NCBI GenBank assembly: GCA_963921425.1
Contig: OY992833.1
Span: forward strand, 3,784,501 to 3,848,500
Origin: Dryas octopetala
Lineage: Eukaryota; Streptophyta; Magnoliopsida; Rosales; Rosaceae
Length of the DNA stretch: 64,000 nt
Reading direction: 5' to 3'
The position numbers and the translations under genes were made by a program. Under the pieces are notes generated by a model. That model was not told the DNA's origin and ran no database searches. It saw only the letters and a program-made list of their open reading frames with translations. Shown in pieces: positions 12,791-21,072 of this stretch (position 1 is the stretch's first letter; the number at the start of each line of letters is the position of its first letter).

Positions 12791-12829
12791 GCCTACGTAC
12801 CCATGATGGGATCAAACCGGACGTAGTTC
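12791..12829. repeat. Structured LTR motif, copy 2
   Basis: Same outer CTACGT/ACGTAG pairing as copy 1. The inner segment CCCATGATGGG is itself a small hairpin (CCCAT with ATGGG). Confidence 0.85.
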
Positions 12830-13090
12830 GGTGAAAGAATTTGACTTGATTGGCTTTGTGCCATTTTTGGAGTTGAGTTTAGGATTTAGATTTGAGATAT
12901 TTGGTTTTGTACCAATTTAAGAGAGATAATTTTGTACCATTTGAGAAAGGTGGTTTTGTACCAATTTGAGAGTTTAAATTTGGGGTTTGGATTTGGTTTC
13001 GGTTTTGTACCGATTGAGAGACTTGGTTTTATACCGATTGGAGAGTGTTGGTTTTGTACCAATTGAAGAATTTGGGATTTTGAGGAAAAT

Positions 13091-13330
13091 GTGCCCATTA
13101 ATATTTTTTTGTATCATTTATTTGTTAAATGATATATTCTTTTATAATGGGCTAACATGAATTTGAGAGAGTTGGATTTGATATGTGCCCACTATATTTT
13201 TTGTATCAATTATTTATTAATTGACACACTTTATTTATTAATGGGCAAAAATGAATTTGGTTATGTGCCCACTATAATTGTTTTGTATCAATTATTTATT
13301 AATTGATACATTTTATTTTTTTAATGGGCA
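13091..13330. repeat. Three tandem 80-base palindromic units in LTR
   Basis: Each unit has an outer pair (GCCCATTA/TAATGGGC in unit 1, TGCCCA/TGGGCA in units 2 and 3) and an inner 9-base stem. Inner stems are TATCATTTA/TAAATGATA (13112-13134), TATCAATTA/TAATTGACA (13204-13226) and TATCAATTA/TAATTGATA (13286-13308). Between units 1 and 3 a stem pair flips from T-A to A-T with both sides changed. The same array occurs in the right LTR at about 18601-18840. Confidence 0.9.
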
Positions 13331-14208
13331 AAAGAGAATTTGGGAGACCACCGGACTTTGTTTATTTTAAACCAATTTTTTTGTTAATGGGCATGTTAGA
13401 TTTGACAACAAACCCTTTGAATTTGATTGCTCACTGTTTGATACTTGGCATATATATTTTTTTGTATTTCATTATATAAGCCAATTACAGTAGATGCAAT
13501 TCAAATAAGAATTGGCCTCTACTTCCTTGTAGGCCCAGTTGGTGAGATTTTGGAGGTACATCTCCTTTGAGCATGCAAGTCCACTGGCTTTGATAACCAA
13601 AGATGATGGAAAGCAACCACATTCTTTTTTTTTCTTCCTGGAACCAAACTTAGAAAGCCCCACAATATGAACTTTATTGCTGCAACTTAAATTAAGGCCT
13701 TGGAATGATATATGTTGCTCTCTGACCGCATTGCAATACTTTGGTGAGTTGAATAGCAACTTAAATGCCACATGGCAGCAAGCCTTTGGGCCAATTCTCA
13801 GAATCTCAAAGTGCAGCAGCCCCATGTCTTTTGGGCTCTAAATTTAGCCTGCGTGAGCTCACATTAATCCATTACTCCCCCCTTTTTTATTTTTGCTGCA
13901 CATCCCACCTATTAGACTTGGCAATATTGATCTTGTATTCTGCTCAGGATTGCAGCACCATAAAGAGATGGAAGTCAATTTATTTTTTTTACTTCTTTCC
14001 TCGTGTGGTGCAACCTCTGCGTGGCTGGTATGTTAGACTAGCAAGATAGTTTATGACCTTGCTTTTGTAGGCTAAAACCTTCATTTCTTTGGTTTGCAGG
14101 TACCTATCGCTTCTGCTTTGGACCATTTTAATCAGCAAACTAACTGCATTTTTTTGTAACTCAACGCACCATGGATTCGGCCCAACCCGTTCGGTGCTTG
14201 AGATATAT

Positions 14209-14430
14209 GGATTCAGCAGAATCCTTTATGGTTTCAGCCGAAACCAATTTGGAGATGGATTCAGCCAAATCCTTTGATAAATTTTGGTGGTTTCAGCCGA
14301 AACCGATTGAGAGAAAATGGATTCAGCCGAATCCTTTGATGAATTTTTGTGGTTTCAGCCGAAACCGATTGAGAGAAAATGGATTCAGCCGAATCCTTTG
14401 GTAAACTTTATTGGGGTTTCAGCCGAAACC
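14209..14430. repeat. Array of eight 16-base hairpins in LTR
   Basis: Units alternate between GGATTC-AGCN-GAATCC and GGTTTC-AGCC-GAAACC. Their starts are 14209, 14230, 14257, 14289, 14319, 14351, 14381 and 14415. Seven have perfect 6-base stems. The one at 14257 has one mismatch here but is perfect in the right LTR. Spacers of 5-18 bases partly repeat (GATTGAGAGAAAAT). Short open frames across this tract are a by-product of the repeat. Confidence 0.92.
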
Positions 14431-14817
14431 AAATATTGGAAGGAGCAATGAATAAAAGAAGTGTCATCTACCTAGCAGTGGCAAAGCTTTGGTGATGGCA
14501 GATAGACGTTCTTCTTCTTCCTGCAGCCTTTCGGTGTCTTCTCTCCTCTTTCTCTCCTCCCCTCTTTTCTGAATCCCTTATGCTCTATTTATAGAGTCCA
14601 TGGGAAGTCCAAGTGATGAGATCAGATGGAGATGAGATAACTCTCTCCATTTAAATTTAAACTCATCAGATAAGAGATAATTAAGCTTTCAGATAAATCC
14701 ACATTATCTCACTTTTCAATTTGTTTTCATTTGAAATTAATGTGGCACATGGCATATGGGGATCTTATCTCAACCTCAACCTTTGTATTTTTTTTTGAAT
14801 TTTTTTACGGTTCAACA

Positions 14818-14830
14818 GATGCCCCCTCAA
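14818..14830 (-). other. Polypurine tract
   Basis: Read on the minus strand, TTGAGGGGGCATC abuts the LTR terminus TGTTGAAC. A G-rich purine tract just upstream of the 3' LTR primes plus-strand DNA synthesis in LTR retrotransposons. Its location fixes the coding direction as minus. Confidence 0.8.
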
Positions 14831-15020
14831 GCATCGTGCGTGGAACGGCTTTGCACGTGCGAGGCTTGAAATTTCTTCTTTTTTGAGATCCATTTATAAA
14901 GACACGCTTAAGGCTTCTTTGCAACTTGTCCATAACATAAATGGAAGACTTTGTAGTACACAGCAGTTTAATCACGTGCAGATACTATTGGTGGAGAAAA
15001 GTGAATTTTGAGATTTTACG

Positions 15021-15204
15021 GCTGCATCTAGCTTTTGAGGCTAAATTGCCTACGTACCCTTTTAAGGGATCAAGCCATACGTAGTTCACCCCTTTTGATT
15101 TGGGGAAGAAATTTTTTTTTTTTTTGTTGGTGGCTGCATCTAGTTTTTAAGACTAGATTGCCTACGTACCCCTTTGGAAGGATCAAGCCAGTCGTAGTTC
15201 AGAA

Positions 15205-15251
<47 letters not shown>

Positions 15252-15480
15252 TGCCTTAATTTTTGCTTGAGCTGCCCTTTTGGATTTTTAGCTCAACAGG
15301 CCCTTTTTTTTTAAGCTCAACCCTAACTTTTGCTTGGACCGCCCTTTCGGGTTTTCAATCCAACGGGTTTGCTCTAACTTTTGCCTAGACCGCCCTTTCG
15401 GGTTTTCAGCCTAGCGAGCTCCTTTTTTTTTTTTTTTTTCTTTTTTTCTTTCTTTCTTTTTCTTTTGAAACATGTGGCTT
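15021..15480. repeat. Hairpin-rich untranslated interior beside the polypurine tract
   Basis: This stretch follows the gag stop codon in coding direction. It holds a tandem duplication of about 110 bases (15021-15087 and 15133-15200). Each half carries GGCTGCATCTAG, a short stem and the GCCTACGT...ACGTAG element. Long T runs follow at 15111-15125, 15211-15250 and 15423-15440. Three related units near 15262-15420 contain GCCCTTTCGGG-type cores flanked by inverted ends such as TTGAGCT/AGCTCAA. No coding potential is seen. Confidence 0.85.
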
Positions 15481-17669
15481 TAAGTTAAATCCACCACTAT
15501 CTCATTGTTGTCGATCATCTCTTGGATTATGTCCTTGAGAACGTTGCAATCCTTTGTAGAATGACCAGTAACTTGATGATACCGACAATATCCGGAGCTA
15601 TTTGCCTTCTTGGCTTCATTCGGTCGTTTTGGCTCTGGAAGCTTGATAGCTTTGGCTTTGAGAAGCTCAAAGAATATTTCCTCGACATCCTCTTCGTCAA
15701 AGGTGAATTTGGCTTCTTTCCTTTCTTTGAGCATTAGCTCCCTTGGTTCCTCTTTTCCTTTGCCTCTATCAGACTTTTTGTCAATTTCAGCAAAGGTAGC
15801 CATTGACTCGGTCTCCTCCTCACTGTCCGTTGTCTCATGTCTTAAGTACACCTCTTGGGTCATGGTTTTCTGGCGCGCAATTTGTTTTTCAACGTTGCAT
15901 GCCTTTGAGACTAATGCATCAAACGTTTGGGGTTCTCGAGCGCAGACAAATGACGCTATCTCAGGCAAGAGATTACTTGAACAAATTTGTACTGCAGATT
16001 GTTCACTTAATTTCTCTATGTATTGAACATTAAGGCTTCTCCATCTGGCAATGAACTCATTAACATTCTCATAGGGACCTTGCCTAGCTTCAGTCAAGTC
16101 AAGAAGTGTGACTTTTTTCTTGGCGTTGACAAATTGAGCTAGAAATGCTTTTTGCATGTCTTCCCATGTGTGAATGGAATGTGGTGGTAAATGAGTATAC
16201 CAGGTGAAAGCTGATCCTTTGAGCGACTGAACAAATTGCCTTATGAGCAAGGCATCTGACCGTGAAGTCTCCCCACAAGCTGAATAGAAATGAGCTAGAT
16301 GTTCAAGGGGAGAGCCGTTTATCCCATCAAACTTATCAAAGATTGGTTTATGATAATTTTTAGGGAATGGGCATGCATCGTAGTGGTCCGGGTAAGGTTT
16401 CAAATACCCAAGAATTGGTAGATTTTGGGACATCAAAGCTTTCTTGATTCCTTCAGCTACCAGTGACTCTATGTCCTTTTTAGTAAGCGGACATGTGGAA
16501 CCCTGTCCTTTTTCCGATTTTCCACTATTGTTGACATTAGCCTTGGCTAATTTAGCAGTCAATCTTGCTATTTCTACATCATGTTCATCCTTCAATTTTT
16601 TCATTTCTGCCTCTTTTTCAGCAATCTTTCTTTGCAGTTCTTGATTTTGTTCCTCAATACTCATTGCGCTAATAACCATAACTGACATGTATTCGGACTT
16701 TACGTCCTCATTTGTCTTGGACACATGAGACTGGGTTGTTGATTTCTTTAGAGTTTCCTCTTCTTGAAAGAAAGACTCAGCGTTTCCATACAAAGGATTG
16801 GAAGACCATGCTGGGTCTTCATCTTCAAAGGTATCATTTGGGATCGACATATCCTCTGGGTACCCATATGACATCGCCCAAACCCATGCAGGAATGATGG
16901 GGACTAGGTGGGGTCTTGGCTCGACTTGGGACTCAAGAAATGCCCCCTTCATCGGGTCCACAAACTCGTTCATTGTTGACTGCCCCCATGGGTATGGTTC
17001 TTGAACATCTCTACCATGCCCCATGTGTGGGTCGGTAGAATGTGAACCAAAATCTTGTACTTGGGATTGGGCACTTGTGTCAATGATGTCTTTTTTGATG
17101 GGTGGTGGAAGTGTTGTTATAGCTTCCATTAATGCTTGTTGTGTAGATTTGAGGGTCTCGGCCTTTCGGCTTGTTGGAACCTCCTCTTCTTCTTTGCTGG
17201 AAATTATCATGGTTGACTCTGTAATGGTCAAGTTGATTGGTATAGACCCAATCAAAATTTGGGCAGTCTTGGTGACTATGTGACTTTTGGCCTTGCTGGC
17301 TTTGGCTGTGGTGGATGTTGCTCCAACAGCTACTTTTGAAATGGCTTTAGCAACCTCCACAGCACTAGCTTTTATGGCTTTCTTCCTTAGAGCTTTTGTC
17401 ATCCGCTTCTTTGAAGTTTTGGTGGCGTTCTTTGATGAAGTCCTTACTTGTTGGGCCTTGGTGACCTTAGCTTTGACTCCAGCATTTAGCCTTGGAACGT
17501 TGCTTGAAAATGGTGCTTGATCGGTGACAAATGTGGTACGGTAACCAGCATGTTTCGAGCATCCGCTCTCTGTTTGAGAGGCTGAGAGCTCATGGAAGTA
17601 GATTGTGACTTGTGGTGCCATTTGATCTATCTCTCTGTCTCCTTTGACTTTCCTTGAAGGCAAATGCAA
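15480..17669 (-). CDS. Retrotransposon gag-like polyprotein, 729 aa
   Basis: Gag forms the virus-like particle in which retrotransposon RNA is packaged and copied. The ORF runs from an ATG at 17669 to a stop at 15480. A second in-frame Met at residue 17 (MAPQVTIYFHELSAS) is a plausible alternative start. The first 200 residues are Lys/Ala/Ser-rich and basic. A coiled coil (EEQNQELQRKIAEKEAEMKK) lies near residues 345-390. The retrotransposon gag domain follows at roughly 430-620 (FDKFDGINGSPLEHLAHFY, AFTWYTHLPPHSI, FVNAKKKVTLLDL). Near the C-terminus CRYHQVTGHSTKDC is a zinc-knuckle-like C/H cluster. There is no protease, reverse transcriptase or integrase domain and no room for one. The frame is open and unbroken, so it may still be expressed. 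Confidence 0.9.
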   Translation of the reverse strand: MHLPSRKVKGDREIDQMAPQVTIYFHELSASQTESGCSKHAGYRTTFVTDQAPFSSNVPRLNAGVKAKVTKAQQVRTSSKNATKTSKKRMTKALRKKAIKASAVEVAKAISKVAVGATSTTAKASKAKSHIVTKTAQILIGSIPINLTITESTMIISSKEEEEVPTSRKAETLKSTQQALMEAITTLPPPIKKDIIDTSAQSQVQDFGSHSTDPHMGHGRDVQEPYPWGQSTMNEFVDPMKGAFLESQVEPRPHLVPIIPAWVWAMSYGYPEDMSIPNDTFEDEDPAWSSNPLYGNAESFFQEEETLKKSTTQSHVSKTNEDVKSEYMSVMVISAMSIEEQNQELQRKIAEKEAEMKKLKDEHDVEIARLTAKLAKANVNNSGKSEKGQGSTCPLTKKDIESLVAEGIKKALMSQNLPILGYLKPYPDHYDACPFPKNYHKPIFDKFDGINGSPLEHLAHFYSACGETSRSDALLIRQFVQSLKGSAFTWYTHLPPHSIHTWEDMQKAFLAQFVNAKKKVTLLDLTEARQGPYENVNEFIARWRSLNVQYIEKLSEQSAVQICSSNLLPEIASFVCAREPQTFDALVSKACNVEKQIARQKTMTQEVYLRHETTDSEEETESMATFAEIDKKSDRGKGKEEPRELMLKERKEAKFTFDEEDVEEIFFELLKAKAIKLPEPKRPNEAKKANSSGYCRYHQVTGHSTKDCNVLKDIIQEMIDNNEIVVDLT

Positions 17670-17714
17670 TATAAAGGATTAGTTCCATTATATTGGAGAT
17701 GAAAGGGAGAATGG

Positions 17715-17732
17715 GTCCCACCGGGCGTGCCA
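17715..17732 (-). other. Probable primer-binding site
   Basis: On the minus strand, TGGCACGCCCGGTGGGAC starts 7 bases beyond the 5' LTR end. It begins with TGG, as expected for pairing with the CCA end of a tRNA. I have not assigned the tRNA. Confidence 0.6.
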
Positions 17733-17739
17733 AAAATTA

Positions 17740-20326
17740 TGTTGAACAAAATTTGTAAATAAATAATAAATATTACCCAACATAATTTCACCCAAATTCA
17801 TTTATGGAAGGAGGGTTTTATTATTTTGGGTACGACCCATTCAAGATGGAGTGCATCTCTTAATTACAGTCCCTTGACTCAAGGGAATACCCTTTGATTC
17901 CAATTGCAATGAAACCGACAGATCATCTTGCAAGTGTTTGGATTTCCAATAGGTAAACGACCCATTGAAATAGAATTTATTTGTGATTGCGGTTGCACCT
18001 GTATTTTAGGCTGCCTATGTACCCACTGCAGGATCAAACCACACGTAGTTCCGAGGTTTTAGGATTTAAATGGGTGGATGACCCACTTAAAAGATTTGTG
18101 TAATTTGGGTAGGGTTTAGAGCCCTTGGATTTGATTTGAGAAATTAATTCAGGAACTTTTGTGTGTAAAACTAATTTCTGAAGGATTTGGGTGGATTTGA
18201 TTTGGTGCGAAATTAATTCAAAGAAATTTATATGAATTAATTCCTAAGGGAATTTAGAAAAATTTTGTGAATGAGGTTGAGTGTGAATTTTACTCACATT
18301 GCCTACGTACCCATGATGGGATCAAACCGGACGTAGTTCGGTGAAAGAATTTGACTTGATTGGCTTTGTGCCATTTTTGGAGTTGAGTTTAGGATTTAGA
18401 TTTGAGATATTTGGTTTTGTACCAATTTAAGAGAGATAATTTTGTACCATTTGAGAAAGGTGGTTTTGTACCAATTTGAGAGTTTAAATTTGGGGTTTGG
18501 ATTTGGTTTCGGTTTTGTACCGATTGAGAGACTTGGTTTTATACCGATTGGAGAGTGTTGGTTTTGTACCAATTGAAGAATTTGGGATTTTGAGGAAAAT
18601 GTGCCCATTAATATTTTTTTGTATCATTTATTTGTTAAATGATACATTCTTTTATAATGGGCTAACATGAATTTGAGAGAGTTGGATTTGATATGTGCCC
18701 ACTATATTTTTTGTATCAATTATTTATTAATTGACACACTTTATTTATTAATGGGCAAAAATGAATTTGGTTATGTGCCCACTATAATTGTTTTGTATCA
18801 ATTATTTATTAATTGATACATTTTATTTTTTTAATGGGCAAAAGAGAATTTGGGAGACCACCGGACTTTGTTTATTTTAAACCAATTTTTTTGTTAATGG
18901 GCATGTTAGATTTGACAACAAACCCTTTGAATTTGATTGCTCACTGTTTGATACTTGGCATATATATTTTTTTGTATTTCATTATATAAGCCAATTACAG
19001 TAGATGCAATTCAAATAAGAATTGGCCTCTACTTCCTTGTAGGCCCAGTTGGTGAGATTTTGGAGGTACATCTCCTTTGAGCATGCAAGTCCACTGGCTT
19101 TGATAACCAAAGATGATGGAAAGCAACCACATTCTTTTTTTTTCTTCCTGGAACCAAACTTAGAAAGCCCCACAATATGAACTTTATTGCTGCAACTTAA
19201 ATTAAGGCCTTGGAATGATATATGTTGCTCTCTGACCGCATTGCAATACTTTGGTGAGTTGAATAGCAACTTAAATGCCACATGGCAGCAAGCCTTTGGG
19301 CCAATTCTCAGAATCTCAAAGTGCAGCAGCCCCATGTCTTTTGGGCTCTAAATTTAGCCTGCGTGAGCTCACATTAATCCATTACTCCCCCCTTTTTTAT
19401 TTTTGCTGCACATCCCACCTATTAGACTTGGCAATATTGATCTTGTATTCTGCTCAGGATTGCAGCACCATAAAGAGATGGAAGTCAATTTATTTTTTTT
19501 ACTTCTTTCCTCGTGTGGTGCAACCTCTGCGTGGCTGGTATGTTAGACTAGCAAGATAGTTTATGACCTTGCTTTTGTAGGCTAAAACCTTCATTTCTTT
19601 GGTTTGCAGGTACCTATCGCTTCTGCTTTGGACCATTTTAATCAGCAAACTAACTGCATTTTTTGTAACTCAACGCACCATGGATTCGGCCCAACCCGTT
19701 CGGTGCTTGAGATATATGGATTCAGCAGAATCCTTTATGGTTTCAGCCGAAACCAATTTGGAGATGGATTCAGCCGAATCCTTTGATAAATTTTGGTGGT
19801 TTCAGCCGAAACCGATTGAGAGAAAATGGATTCAGCCGAATCCTTTGATGAATTTTTGTGGTTTCAGCCGAAACCGATTGAGAGAAAATGGATTCAGCCG
19901 AATCCTTTGGTAAACTTTATTGGGGTTTCAGCCGAAACCAAATATTGGAAGGAGCAATGAATAAAAGAAGTGTCATCTACCTAGCAGTGGCAAAGCTTTG
20001 GTGATGGCAGATAGACGTTCTTCTTCTTCCTGCAGCCTTTCGGTGTCTTCTCTCCTCTTTCTCTCCTCCCCTCTTTTCTGAATCCCTTATGCTCTATTTA
20101 TAGAGTCCATGGGAAGTCCAAGTGATGAGATCAGATGGAGATGAGATAACTCTCTCCATTTAAATTTAAACTCATCAGATAAGAGATAATTAAGCTTTCA
20201 GATAAATCCACATTATCTCACTTTTCAATTTGTTTTCATTTGAAATTAATGTGGCACATGGCATATGGGGATCTTATCTCAACCTCAACCTTTGTATTTT
20301 TTTTTGAATTTTTTTACGGTTCAACA
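17740..20326 (-). repeat. LTR, right copy (5' LTR in coding direction)
   Basis: 2587 bases, near-identical to the left LTR; it carries the same 80-base units (about 18601-18840) and the eight-hairpin array (about 19718-19939). In coding direction this is the promoter-bearing LTR. Confidence 0.95.
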
Positions 20327-20331
20327 GGTCG
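20327..20331. repeat. Target-site duplication GGTCG, right
   Basis: Identical to the five bases at 12225-12229. On the minus strand it sits within the subtilase codons for D-A-A-D-H, so the interruption point can be placed exactly. Confidence 0.95.
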
Positions 20332-20830
20332 GCTGCATCAACATCATATACCAAACCAAGATATGGAGCCCTAGCAGCGTCTATATGGCCAGCTCCATAT
20401 GCAAATTCGCCTTCGGGCTTAAGATTGGCACTCATAGGTTTAACTGCCAAAAAGGGTTACAAGTGGAAGATACATATGTTTAGGTTTGTTGCATTAGTTA
20501 GATAAGGTGATTAATGAATAGAGGTTAATATTCTCTTGTTAGATATGTGACATGTTATTATATAATTGTCCGACTGAATTATCAGCGATCCTAATTCCTA
20601 TTCTAAAAATATCATAATTAGGGCAAGAGAATATTTCCCATATATAGTCTTACCAGTAGTGATAAGAGCCGACATGGTAGCAGCAGGGGACCATTTGGGG
20701 TGTAAAGATTTGATGTATGCGGCAACACCGGTAGCATGTGGGCAAGCCATTGATGTGCCGGAGACTATATTGTATTTTACTAATCTGAAGTCACCTAAAA
20801 ATGATCATGACCACACCAAACAAGAACATT
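20332..20830 (-). pseudogene. Subtilase gene fragment with the catalytic serine motif
   Basis: Two exons read on the minus strand. The first ends at 20654 with a GTAAG donor and encodes [18 protein letters not shown], then [23 protein letters not shown] holds the active-site serine of subtilases. The second starts at 20443 after TTTTTGGCAG and encodes VKPMSANLKPEGEFAYGAG, then HIDAARAPYLGLVYDVDAAD. It would run straight into 12229 without the retrotransposon. No signal peptide, propeptide, or Asp/His parts of the triad are seen upstream before the ceramidase gene 3' end, so the gene was already truncated at its 5' side. Plant cucumisin-like proteases are secreted to the cell wall. Confidence 0.88.
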
Positions 20831-21072
20831 CACATGCCACTGAACATAATGGAAATCACATCCCCATAACCAAACTAAACGGGTTGTATGATTATTTTTG
20901 TATATTTACAATATGGCAAAAGTGTTTGTATCTGTGTAATTTTGGAGTAAAAACACGATTGATATGCCCTATCGAGTCGATGTCAATGAGGTCAGTGTTT
21001 GTCTTTTCCTTTTTTTTTTTTTTTTTTTTTATCATATTCTGTCCAAAACTAAAACAGAAAATATTAACCAAG

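Larger units (their letters stand above)
12230..14817 (-). repeat. LTR, left copy (3' LTR in coding direction)
   Basis: 2588 bases, nearly identical to 17740-20326. It contains, left to right, two GCCTACGT...ACGTAG elements, a GTACC-rich tandem tract (about 12897-13085), three 80-base hairpin units (13091-13330), about 900 bases without obvious repeats, and eight 16-base hairpins (14209-14430). Short frames in this LTR are not family-like and I do not call genes there. Confidence 0.95.
12230..20326 (-). mobile_element. Non-autonomous gag-only LTR retrotransposon (TR-GAG type)
   Basis: A complete element of 8097 bases: LTR 12230-14817, internal region 14818-17739, LTR 17740-20326, flanked by GGTCG on both sides. 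The LTR termini are TGTTGAAC and GTTCAACA. Coding direction is minus: the primer-binding site lies beside the right LTR and the polypurine tract beside the left one. The 2.9 kb interior holds one long gag-like ORF and no protease, reverse transcriptase, RNase H or integrase, so it must move with helper enzymes. By eye the two 2.59 kb LTRs differ at three substitutions (near 12508/18018, 13133/18643 and 14267/19776) and one T-run indel, so the insertion is recent. The element interrupts the subtilase pseudogene. Confidence 0.93.

Noticed and set aside
14171..14404. Open frame rich in QPKPIERKWIQPNP-like repeats in the LTR
   Set aside because: It is the hairpin array read as protein; the other frames are equally repetitive and no start context or family match exists.
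15522..17520. Several plus-strand ORFs opposite the gag frame
   Set aside because: They overlap the long minus-strand gag ORF in antisense and show no domain; they are shadows.
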